Below the pieces are notes generated by a model, which worked only from the letters and a program-made list of their open reading frames with translations, made no database searches and was not told where the DNA came from. A program made the position numbers and the translations under genes. A stretch of 8,318 nucleotides of DNA from Candidatus Poseidoniales archaeon. GTDB lineage: Archaea; Thermoplasmatota; Poseidoniia; Poseidoniales; Thalassarchaeaceae. This document shows, in pieces, positions 1-5,557 of the stretch. Location: NCBI GenBank assembly GCA_022447885.1, contig JAKUTA010000042.1:1-8318 (forward strand), in the 5' to 3' direction. Numbering within the stretch: position 1 is the stretch's first letter; the number at the start of each line of letters is the position of its first letter.

Positions 1-61
1 AGCGTCTGTGCGAACGAGGGTTGAAAGCCCCCAGCAGCCGGACGAAGTCCGAGGTGTGCTG

Positions 62-385
62 ATGGTCGATGCAGCTTGGGTCGAAACTGAGGTGAGGCAG
101 GTCTACCCGGATGCCAAGATCGAGTGCACCGACCTGACGGGAAACGGCGACCACTGGTTCGTCATGGTGGTCGACCCCTCCTTCGAGGGTATGCGCCCCT
201 TACCGCGCCAGCGTCCCATCCTGTCGCACTTCAAGCAGTACATCGAGGGAAACGTCGTGCACGCGCTCGACCTGAAGTGCTGGACACCCGAACAAGCGGC
301 GGAGAATGAGGGTGACCAGTCATTCCACCCCCACCAACAGGATGATTTCGTGGGTATACACGTGCGCAGACCCAGCGAGGAGTGA
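62..385 (+). CDS. bolA: BolA-family protein (Fe-S/iron regulatory partner of CGFS glutaredoxin)
   Basis: Small cytoplasmic protein of 107 residues with the BolA fold signature. Residues about 14-24 read like the usual 'PDAxIxxxDLTG' strand, followed by G29-D30-H31, then F41-E-G and the late H67-A-L motif before 'WTPEQ'. In the family, the loop His (here H31) and the late His (here H67) are the residues that share a [2Fe-2S] cluster with a monothiol glutaredoxin. The next gene encodes exactly such a glutaredoxin, 9 nt downstream, so an operon is likely. The ATG at 62 is chosen because it puts the family's first helix right at the N-terminus and has GAGGTG (51-56) 5 nt ahead. The frame stays open to the left edge, so a longer form cannot be excluded. 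Two oddities: Q50 sits where most members have the His of 'RH', and a tail of about 25 residues beyond the domain contains H89 and H91. The family call is firm; the exact role is inferred. Confidence 0.85.
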   Translation: MVDAAWVETEVRQVYPDAKIECTDLTGNGDHWFVMVVDPSFEGMRPLPRQRPILSHFKQYIEGNVVHALDLKCWTPEQAAENEGDQSFHPHQQDDFVGIHVRRPSEE

Positions 386-390
386 GGTGA
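384..390 (+). promoter_or_regulatory. Shine-Dalgarno site of the glutaredoxin gene
   Basis: GAGGTGA lies 4 nt before the ATG at 395 and overlaps the TGA stop of the bolA gene (383-385). It matches the conserved 3' end of 16S rRNA well and suggests that the second gene is translated from the same mRNA as the first. Confidence 0.6.
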
Positions 391-394
391 GCGG

Positions 395-718
395 ATGAGT
401 GAATTCAACTGGACCCCAGCAGAACTGGATGAACTGGTGAAAGGCAACCGACTGGTGCTGTTCATGAAGGGGACACCTGAACAGCCGCAGTGTGGCTTTT
501 CAGCCCGCGCCTCGACGGTCTATCAGCAACTGGAGGAGTCATTCGTATCGGTGGACATCCTGTCCGACCAGCGCGCCATTCCCGCCGTCTGCGAATGGTC
601 AGACTTCCCCACGATGCCGCAGTGCTACGTGCACGGCGAGCTGATCGGCGGCTCTGACATCGCCCTCGAGATGTTCGAATCCGGTGAGTTGCAGCAGATG
701 CTCGCCGACGGCGCTTGA
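395..718 (+). CDS. grxD: Monothiol glutaredoxin, CGFS type (Grx4/GrxD family)
   Basis: A 107-residue cytoplasmic thioredoxin-fold protein. The active-site loop runs K25-G-T-P-E-Q-P-Q-C33-G-F-S36, the diagnostic CGFS motif with the conserved upstream Lys. T73-M-P-Q76 carries the cis-proline, and the 'YVHGELIGGSD' stretch (78-88) is the glutathione-binding GG-[SC]-D region. Known members are poor disulfide reductases. They bind a glutathione-ligated [2Fe-2S] cluster as homodimers, or as heterodimers with BolA, and pass it on to apoproteins. The single-domain length fits the bacterial Grx4 type and there is no second CGFS domain. A bolA gene lies directly upstream with a good SD between them, so the two are probably made together. 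The stop is 6 nt from the stop of the opposing flippase gene and no hairpin separates them. Confidence 0.95.
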   Translation: MSEFNWTPAELDELVKGNRLVLFMKGTPEQPQCGFSARASTVYQQLEESFVSVDILSDQRAIPAVCEWSDFPTMPQCYVHGELIGGSDIALEMFESGELQQMLADGA

Positions 719-724
719 CCCTCT

Positions 725-1981
725 TCACTCGACCGCGGGCTTCAATTCGCTTCTGGCGAAACCAGCGAACGAGACCGCGAACACGAACAGCGATGCGAGG
801 CACGCCGCGCCGACAGCACCTGCGACCGGGTCAGGCTGGGTCGGGATCAACCACAGACAGAGCAGGATGTCGATGACGATGCCCGCCCACAGGATGCGGG
901 TGTAGTTCCACGGTCGCTTTCCGACCTGGATGATGGCGAGCGACGGGCTGGCCATCGCTTGGAACAGCCAGACCAGCATCAGCCCGTAGAATGGTCTCTT
1001 CACATCCTCGGCATACTCGGGAAACAGTGCCTCGAAGGCGAACGGCCCGACTCCGAGCGCGATCAAGCCACCTACAGGACAGAGGATCGCACAGGCGAAT
1101 AACGCCTGTTTGTAGCGATGAGCCAGACGCTCCAGATCGTCGCGCACCTCTCCGAACCATGAGAGCAGCACGGCACGCAGTGACAGGATCGGCCCGTAGC
1201 CGGCGATGAAGCCGAGCCAGGCGATCTGGAACACCGCCACGTCCTCGGGAGTGGTCATCAGACCGAGCAGCAGCTTCTCGACGCGCACGTTGACCACCAA
1301 CGCCGCCGATGCGAGCAGGAACGGCAGTCCTGCTCGAACCATGTCGCCCATCTCCATCTCGGCGGTCTCGGGAACGGTCTCCTCCGGCTCGGCCAGCCGC
1401 GGTGCCACCTTCACCCAGTAGATCGACACTGCCGTCAGGAATGCGCATGTCGGACCGAGCAGGGTGACCACGGCGAACTCGAACAGGTCGTTCGCCCAGA
1501 CTACCATGAGCAGCGCCACCACACCGCGATCGATGATGCGCACGAGCGCCTCCAGCCGCGCCTCGCCGAGGGCGCGCAGTGCCGCCCTGTGGGCGTATGC
1601 CAGCACCTGCATCCCCGCACCGAGAGAGAGCAGGAAGGCCGGTCCGATCCAACCACCGAACAGGTTGAACCCGATATATGCGAACACGACGCAACCAACG
1701 ACCAGCAGACTCGCCTGGATGCGGCTGACTTTGTGGAGGACCAGGTTCAATCTCGAGCCGAGTCTCTCGCCATCGCGCCCGATGAGCGTGGGAAGCCCGA
1801 GGTCGACGAGGATGACACAGACATGGAAGAAGTCGAGCAGGAGGATGAAGGTCCCGTATTCGTCGCTCAACAGCGCGCGCGTCAGCACGACGTGAATCAC
1901 GATACCGAACAGGAGATTGACGGCATCAGCACCGGAGAGCCACAGCGTGTCCCGTTGCGGCATCACCTTCCTGCGAGCCAT
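725..1981 (-). CDS. Wzx-like polysaccharide/lipid-linked oligosaccharide flippase (MOP superfamily)
   Basis: A 418-residue integral membrane protein with about 12 hydrophobic helices, at roughly 14-36, 43-65, 88-108, 111-130, 150-163, 168-190, 218-240, 248-270, 292-314, 330-351, 362-380 and 386-408. The two halves are split by a hydrophilic acidic linker (about 191-214). The start 'LWLSGADAVNLLFGIVIHVVLTRALLSDEYGTF' region (13-45, seen here in outline) matches the N-terminal pattern of polysaccharide biosynthesis/export proteins, where helix 1 is followed by a [LV]TR..L...[ED]YG[TL] stretch. Such proteins flip lipid-linked glycans across the cytoplasmic membrane. The ATG at 1981 directly abuts the TGA of the upstream glycosyltransferase and has AGGTG (1987-1991) 5 nt ahead. 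An in-frame ATG at residue 7 is a less likely start. Substrate cannot be told. Length and helix count are normal for the family. Confidence 0.8.
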   Translation of the reverse strand: MARRKVMPQRDTLWLSGADAVNLLFGIVIHVVLTRALLSDEYGTFILLLDFFHVCVILVDLGLPTLIGRDGERLGSRLNLVLHKVSRIQASLLVVGCVVFAYIGFNLFGGWIGPAFLLSLGAGMQVLAYAHRAALRALGEARLEALVRIIDRGVVALLMVVWANDLFEFAVVTLLGPTCAFLTAVSIYWVKVAPRLAEPEETVPETAEMEMGDMVRAGLPFLLASAALVVNVRVEKLLLGLMTTPEDVAVFQIAWLGFIAGYGPILSLRAVLLSWFGEVRDDLERLAHRYKQALFACAILCPVGGLIALGVGPFAFEALFPEYAEDVKRPFYGLMLVWLFQAMASPSLAIIQVGKRPWNYTRILWAGIVIDILLCLWLIPTQPDPVAGAVGAACLASLFVFAVSFAGFARSELKPAVE

Positions 1982-3085
1982 TCAAGCACCTGCCAACTCC
2001 AGCAGATGCTCGTGCAGTGCCTCGGTCGCCATCTCCCAACTGAACTCCGCCTCCGCGTCACGCCGCGCCTTCCCGCCCAGTTCAGCACGCTCGGACAACA
2101 CCTCCAGCACAGCCTCACCCCAGGCGTCGGGAGGTGAGCCCGCCGGCAGCAGTCGCAGCCATTCCCGCTCACCGAGGGAGCGATGTGATTCGATGTCCGA
2201 GGCGACCACCGGAAGTCCGCAGGCGGCCCACTCGCGGATCTTCAGCGCGCTCGCGACCCGCCATTGCGGAGAGTCGGGGAGGGGGAACAGGCCCACGTCC
2301 GCGACGGCCAGAACCGCGGGGATCTCCTCGGGAGAGATCGCCGCTGAGAGCATGAGCCAATCCCTGTCGCGTGCAGACTTCGCCAGCGAATCCCAGGCGT
2401 TGCCGGCACCGATGAGGTGCATCTTCAGTTCATGTTCGCGCGCCACCAACTCATCTCCGATGTCCACGAGCAACGAGACGTTGCGCTCGGAGTCGAGCCG
2501 TCCGTGGTAGATGATGGTCGAGGAATCACTGCCTTCGCCCACTTGGAAGCGCTCGAGGTCGACACCCGCAGGCATCAGGGTCATCGGTTCGGGGCAGTTC
2601 GTCTTCGCCCGCGCCCAGTCTGCGAGCGCCTGTGACTTGACCACGCATCCGGATGAGGATGCGGTCAGGCCCCATGCGCGCTTGTACTCCCAGCGCTGCA
2701 GCCTGCCGAGCATGCTGGAGAACACCGGTGGACCGCGGTCGACGAGCAGCCACGGAGTGGCGCTCGCCCGCAGCGCCTTGTGACTGCCGGCCACACCCTG
2801 CCAGCCGACCAGCGCCACATCGAAGTCACCGGCAGCCAAGGTTGCGGGAAGAGTACGCTTGAGGCTGCGGCCGAAGGTGATCCAGCCAAATCCACCTGTC
2901 CGTGAACGGTTCACGCCGACGAATCCCGCGCCCACCTTCTCAACCACAGATGCAGCGATGTCGCTGCTCGGAGCAACGAAGGTGACGCGCCATCCGCGTG
3001 CCATCAGAGCCCGCGCCACCTCTACCTGCGTCCTCTGCGGCAGATCCTCGCCGAACCGCCGAGCGGTGACCCAGAGCAGGTGCAC
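1982..3085 (-). CDS. Glycosyltransferase, GT4-like (GT-B fold)
   Basis: A 367-residue soluble or peripheral transferase. The N-terminal half begins with a beta strand (residues 2-7, 'HLLWVT') and 'RTQVEVARALMARGWRV' (18-34), the usual acceptor-domain start. The C-terminal half has 'MPAGVDLERF' (171-180), 'YHGRLDSERN' (193-202) and 'SALKIREWAACGLPVVASD' (279-297), which is the nucleotide-sugar-binding core of GT4 enzymes. In the EX7E motif the second Glu is E285, but the first position is V277, a variant seen in many GT4 subgroups. The start is GTG at 3085: an in-frame TAG lies 8 codons upstream, and no other start codon lies between. No SD precedes it, but a TATA-like element sits about 25 bp upstream, which fits a leaderless transcript. 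The flippase gene follows with no gap, suggesting joint work on a surface glycan. Donor and acceptor sugars are unknown. Confidence 0.85.
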   Translation of the reverse strand: MHLLWVTARRFGEDLPQRTQVEVARALMARGWRVTFVAPSSDIAASVVEKVGAGFVGVNRSRTGGFGWITFGRSLKRTLPATLAAGDFDVALVGWQGVAGSHKALRASATPWLLVDRGPPVFSSMLGRLQRWEYKRAWGLTASSSGCVVKSQALADWARAKTNCPEPMTLMPAGVDLERFQVGEGSDSSTIIYHGRLDSERNVSLLVDIGDELVAREHELKMHLIGAGNAWDSLAKSARDRDWLMLSAAISPEEIPAVLAVADVGLFPLPDSPQWRVASALKIREWAACGLPVVASDIESHRSLGEREWLRLLPAGSPPDAWGEAVLEVLSERAELGGKARRDAEAEFSWEMATEALHEHLLELAGA

Positions 3086-3104
3086 AGCGGTTGCATCGTG
3101 CGTT

Positions 3105-3113
3105 CCCTATATC
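3105..3113 (-). promoter_or_regulatory. TATA-like element in the divergent promoter region
   Basis: The 67-bp gap between two divergent glycosyltransferase genes holds GATATAGGG on the minus strand (CCCTATATC on the plus strand), one of the few AT-rich spots locally. Its centre is about 25 bp upstream of the minus-strand GTG (3085), the usual archaeal TATA-to-start distance for a leaderless mRNA. On the plus strand it lies 41-45 bp before the ATG at 3153, giving a leader of about 18 nt. Its near-palindromic core could serve both directions. This rests on spacing and composition only; if the organism is a bacterium the reading fails. Confidence 0.4.
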
Positions 3114-3152
3114 CCTGTGGCGGGCTTCTCCACCGGTCGAGGCCCCCCTTGC

Positions 3153-4181
3153 ATGTCCCCCACGGTGCTGCACGTCGGACCTGTCGAGAGCCGCGGCGGC
3201 ATGCAGTCGACGATTCGGCATCATCTGGCGAATCCACCCCCGGGATGGTCGACCGAGGTCATCGGCACTCACGTGGACGGCTCCGCGCCATCCAAGTGGT
3301 TCGCATGGAGGAAGGGGCGCAGGGAGTTGGTGCGACGCCTGAGAGACGATCCACCGGACATCGTGCACGTGCACACCGCCACCCGCTACTCCTGGTGGCG
3401 TAAACGCCGAGTCGTGGCTATATCTCTCGCCGCCGGTCTGCCGGTGGTGCTGCAGGTGCATTCGGGCGACTTCCACCGCTTCATCGACCGCTCGCCGCTC
3501 AATGGCAAGCGATTCCGGGACCTGTGCGCTCACCCTTCGGTCACCCCGGTCGCGTTGACGCCCGCTCACCGCGATCTCATCGCTCTTCCACCAGATGCCG
3601 CGGTCATCGGCTCTCCCGCCCCTGCGCTCGACCCGGTCGACCCGGATTCCCGCGACCCGGGTAAACTGCTGCTGCTCGCCCGCTCGAGTCCGATCAAGGG
3701 ACATCGTCTGGCCATCTCCGCGACCCTCAGGATGAGGGCGGAGGGGCGGGACGTGAACCTGCATCTGAGCCTTGAGCCAAACCACCCTTGGGTGAGGGGC
3801 ATCGATCCCGAAGATGGCATTCATGCGCATGGTTGGATGTCCGACGAGGAGAAGCGGGAACTGCTGCGAGGGGTCGGGCTGCTGCTCATCCCGTCCGAGT
3901 TCGAGGGCATGCCGGTGGTCGCCATGGAGGCGCTCTCGTGCGGGCTGCCCGTGCTCGCCTCACCGGCGTGCGCGGGCATCCTCGGCGGAGGCGGCAGCAT
4001 CGTTCCGCAGTTGGACGCGCGGGTGTGGGCGGACGCCATCGCCGCCATCTTGGACGATGAGCAGGGGTGGCGGCAGATGTGCATGGCGGCACCTGCGGCG
4101 GTCGCCGACCAGACACCCGAGGTCATCGGTGCCCGTTGGGCGAACCTCTACCAGCAGGTGATGGCAGGGGTGGCAACGTGA
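3153..4181 (+). CDS. Glycosyltransferase family 4 (GT-B fold)
   Basis: A 342-residue enzyme with clear GT4 layout. The N-terminal domain opens with 'VLHVGPVESRGGMQSTIRHH' (5-24), whose GGM loop is the usual sugar-nucleotide GT4 glycine-rich turn. 'PDIVHVHTATRYS' (68-80) and 'VVLQVHSGDFHRF' (98-110) are the paired strands seen in acceptor domains. The C-terminal domain carries 'ARSSPIKGH' (176-184) and the retaining-enzyme motif 'PSEFEGMPVVAMEALSCGLP' (247-266), with the EX7E pair at E251 and E259. The ATG at 3153 is chosen because the first beta strand follows at once. An in-frame GTG at 3117 would add 12 residues but lies too close to the TATA-like element. No SD is visible. The stop overlaps the start of the next gene by 4 nt (GTGA), so the two are translationally coupled. 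The likely role is sugar transfer in surface-glycan assembly; donor unknown. Confidence 0.88.
   Translation: MSPTVLHVGPVESRGGMQSTIRHHLANPPPGWSTEVIGTHVDGSAPSKWFAWRKGRRELVRRLRDDPPDIVHVHTATRYSWWRKRRVVAISLAAGLPVVLQVHSGDFHRFIDRSPLNGKRFRDLCAHPSVTPVALTPAHRDLIALPPDAAVIGSPAPALDPVDPDSRDPGKLLLLARSSPIKGHRLAISATLRMRAEGRDVNLHLSLEPNHPWVRGIDPEDGIHAHGWMSDEEKRELLRGVGLLLIPSEFEGMPVVAMEALSCGLPVLASPACAGILGGGGSIVPQLDARVWADAIAAILDDEQGWRQMCMAAPAAVADQTPEVIGARWANLYQQVMAGVAT
4166..4173 (+). promoter_or_regulatory. Shine-Dalgarno site of the GT2 gene
   Basis: AGGGGTGG sits 4 nt before the GTG at 4178, inside the last codons of the upstream GT4 gene. Together with the GTGA stop/start overlap it supports the GTG start and coupled translation. 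Confidence 0.45.
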
Positions 4182-5440
4182 GCCCGACGGAGTGGTTCGC
4201 CTGGGGGCAGATCCTGTTCGGCGCGCTCGCATGCATCCCATTCTTGGCACAGGACTGGCGCAACCGAAGTTGGATCGCGCGCTATCCTATGCCCAGTTGT
4301 CCGCCCGCGAGCGCAGGCGAGCTCCCGCAGATGACCATCATCGTCTGTGTGCTTGACGAAGCCGAAGTCATCGAGGGCAAGTTGGCCGACCTCTCCAAAC
4401 AGGATTACCCACGCGACCTGCTCGAGGTGCTCGTCGTCGACACCGGTTCTACCGACCGGACGCTGACGCTCGTCGAGGATTGGAAGCGGAAGGACGACGA
4501 TCTGGGCCCGCTCATCCGGTGCCTCTCCACCGGTGGCATGACCGGCAAGTCAGCCGGGGTCAACCTGGGGTTGTCCGAAGCATCCGTCGATTCGGAGGTC
4601 ATCCTGCTCTCCGACGCCGATTCCCGACTGGCGAAAGGCGCTCTGGAGAGGGTTGGTCGCTGGTTCCTCAATCCTGACATCGGGGCGGTCTGCGGTCGGC
4701 AGAACCCGCTCGGGCCCGATGGTGAGCCGCACGAGGGCCCGGATGCCTACCGCACGTTCTACAACCGCTCGCGCGAGGCGGAGAGCCGCTGCGATTCGAC
4801 TCCGATCTTCGACGGCTCCCTCGCCGCTTACAGGCGCAGTGCGATCACAGCAGGAGTACTCGAAGGAGCGAACGCCGACGACTCACAGCTCGCCCTCGAA
4901 GTTCGCAAGCAGGGATTGAGGGCGATCCACGACTCCGAGTTACGCTTCTTCGAAGCGACCCCAACCTCGCTGAAGGGCATGCATCTGCAGAGGGTCCGGC
5001 GAGCCCAGGGGCTCGTGCGGCACCTCTGGCGTAACAATGGCCTGATGTTCTCGCGGGACATGGGGTCGATGCCGCGCATCATGCGCTCGCTGTTCTTCAG
5101 CCACGTCAAGATGCCGTTCTTCGTGCTCGCTGCCCTCGCATGTGGAGTCGCCCTGATGTGCGCACCGCTCTACGCAGCCGCTCCACCGGACGGTATGGAT
5201 TACCTCCTGCTGGTGCTCGATCTCGGATTGCTGGCACTGTTCGCCATCAGTTGGCTCGTCGACGGCATCCAGCCGAACAGGTGGAGGACCATCCACGCTC
5301 CAGTGCTTTCCTTCATACACGCCATGTGGGTCCTGTTCTGGGTGCACCTGCGCATCCTCTCTGGCACGCCCTCTCACGTCTGGCAACCAGTGCAAGAGGT
5401 CCGTGAGTCGATCAGCAGGTTCGACCAGAGGACTGACTGA
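4178..5440 (+). CDS. Membrane-anchored glycosyltransferase family 2 (GT-A fold)
   Basis: A 420-residue enzyme with one N-terminal membrane segment (about 6-24), a cytoplasmic GT-A domain (about 50-285) and three C-terminal membrane segments (about 311-333, 341-361, 372-394). Motifs in order: 'VCVLDEAEVIEGKL' (56-69) and 'VVDTGSTDRT' (86-95) for the nucleotide; G123-K-S-A-G, the usual [GK]xxAxN-type loop; D146-A-D148, the metal-binding DxD; 'DGSLAAYRR' (212-220) for the acceptor; 'ADDSQLA' (233-239) with the likely catalytic base D234 or D235; and 'QRVRRAQG' (271-278). That last stretch aligns with QxxRW of cellulose/chitin/PNAG-type synthases, but the Trp is Arg (R275). The layout resembles inverting membrane GT2 enzymes such as IcaA-like or dolichol-linked sugar transferases. 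The GTG start at 4178 overlaps the preceding TGA. An upstream extension of the frame runs through the GT4 gene and is rejected. The product is unknown; action at the inner face of the cytoplasmic membrane is likely. Confidence 0.87.
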   Translation: MSPTEWFAWGQILFGALACIPFLAQDWRNRSWIARYPMPSCPPASAGELPQMTIIVCVLDEAEVIEGKLADLSKQDYPRDLLEVLVVDTGSTDRTLTLVEDWKRKDDDLGPLIRCLSTGGMTGKSAGVNLGLSEASVDSEVILLSDADSRLAKGALERVGRWFLNPDIGAVCGRQNPLGPDGEPHEGPDAYRTFYNRSREAESRCDSTPIFDGSLAAYRRSAITAGVLEGANADDSQLALEVRKQGLRAIHDSELRFFEATPTSLKGMHLQRVRRAQGLVRHLWRNNGLMFSRDMGSMPRIMRSLFFSHVKMPFFVLAALACGVALMCAPLYAAAPPDGMDYLLLVLDLGLLALFAISWLVDGIQPNRWRTIHAPVLSFIHAMWVLFWVHLRILSGTPSHVWQPVQEVRESISRFDQRTD

Positions 5441-5466
5441 GTCCGTCTGCTGCCAGTCCTGAAACG

Positions 5467-5512
5467 AAAAAAAGGCCCCTCAGGGGCGTCCCGGAGGACG
5501 CCCCTGAGAGGC
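5467..5512. terminator. Hairpin terminator between convergent genes, strongest for the minus strand
   Basis: Arms 5475-5491 and 5496-5512 pair over 17 positions with one mismatch (C5478/A5509) around a CGGA loop. The arms are GC-rich. On the minus strand the stem is followed at once by seven Ts (the A7 at 5467-5473), giving a textbook intrinsic terminator for the lipoprotein gene, which ends at 5558. On the plus strand, downstream of the GT2 gene, the stem is followed by a T-rich stretch (5516-5542), so it may act both ways. In an archaeon the T tracts rather than the stem would matter most. Confidence 0.8.
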
Positions 5513-5545
5513 GCGGTTTGCTTGTCTTGTGTTGTTGATGTTCAG

Positions 5546-5557
5546 GCAGATATCTGC
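5546..5557. repeat. 12-bp perfect palindrome next to the lipoprotein stop codon
   Basis: GCAGATATCTGC reads the same on both strands and directly abuts the TGA stop of the lipoprotein gene (5558-5560). It could be a protein-binding site or a small mRNA 3' stem upstream of the main terminator. A chance palindrome cannot be ruled out. Confidence 0.35.

Noticed and set aside
1..61. Possible tail of an upstream gene (a frame-1 stop at 22-24)
   Set aside because: Only seven codons are visible, too few to support a gene.
831..1694. Second long minus-strand frame within the flippase gene
   Set aside because: Arg- and Gly-rich with no membrane segments or motifs. The overlapping 418-residue frame has a clear 12-helix pattern.
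2859..3152. Upstream extension of the plus-strand GT4 frame
   Set aside because: It runs antisense through the start of the opposing glycosyltransferase and has no family-like sequence. The first beta strand of the enzyme begins right after the ATG at 3153.
2940..3830. Long minus-strand open frame across the GT4 gene and intergenic region
   Set aside because: It is rich in Arg/His/Gly with no motif, typical of a frame opposite a GC-rich gene.
4067..4177. Upstream extension of the GT2 frame
   Set aside because: It lies inside the coding end of the GT4 gene. The GTG at 4178 has an SD and the usual stop/start overlap.
3153..4210. Shared 'MSPT' starts and a similar 'WFAW' stretch in the two plus-strand glycosyltransferases
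   Set aside because: The proteins have different folds (GT-B and GT-A), the stretches fall in unrelated places and MSPT uses different codons; probably coincidence.
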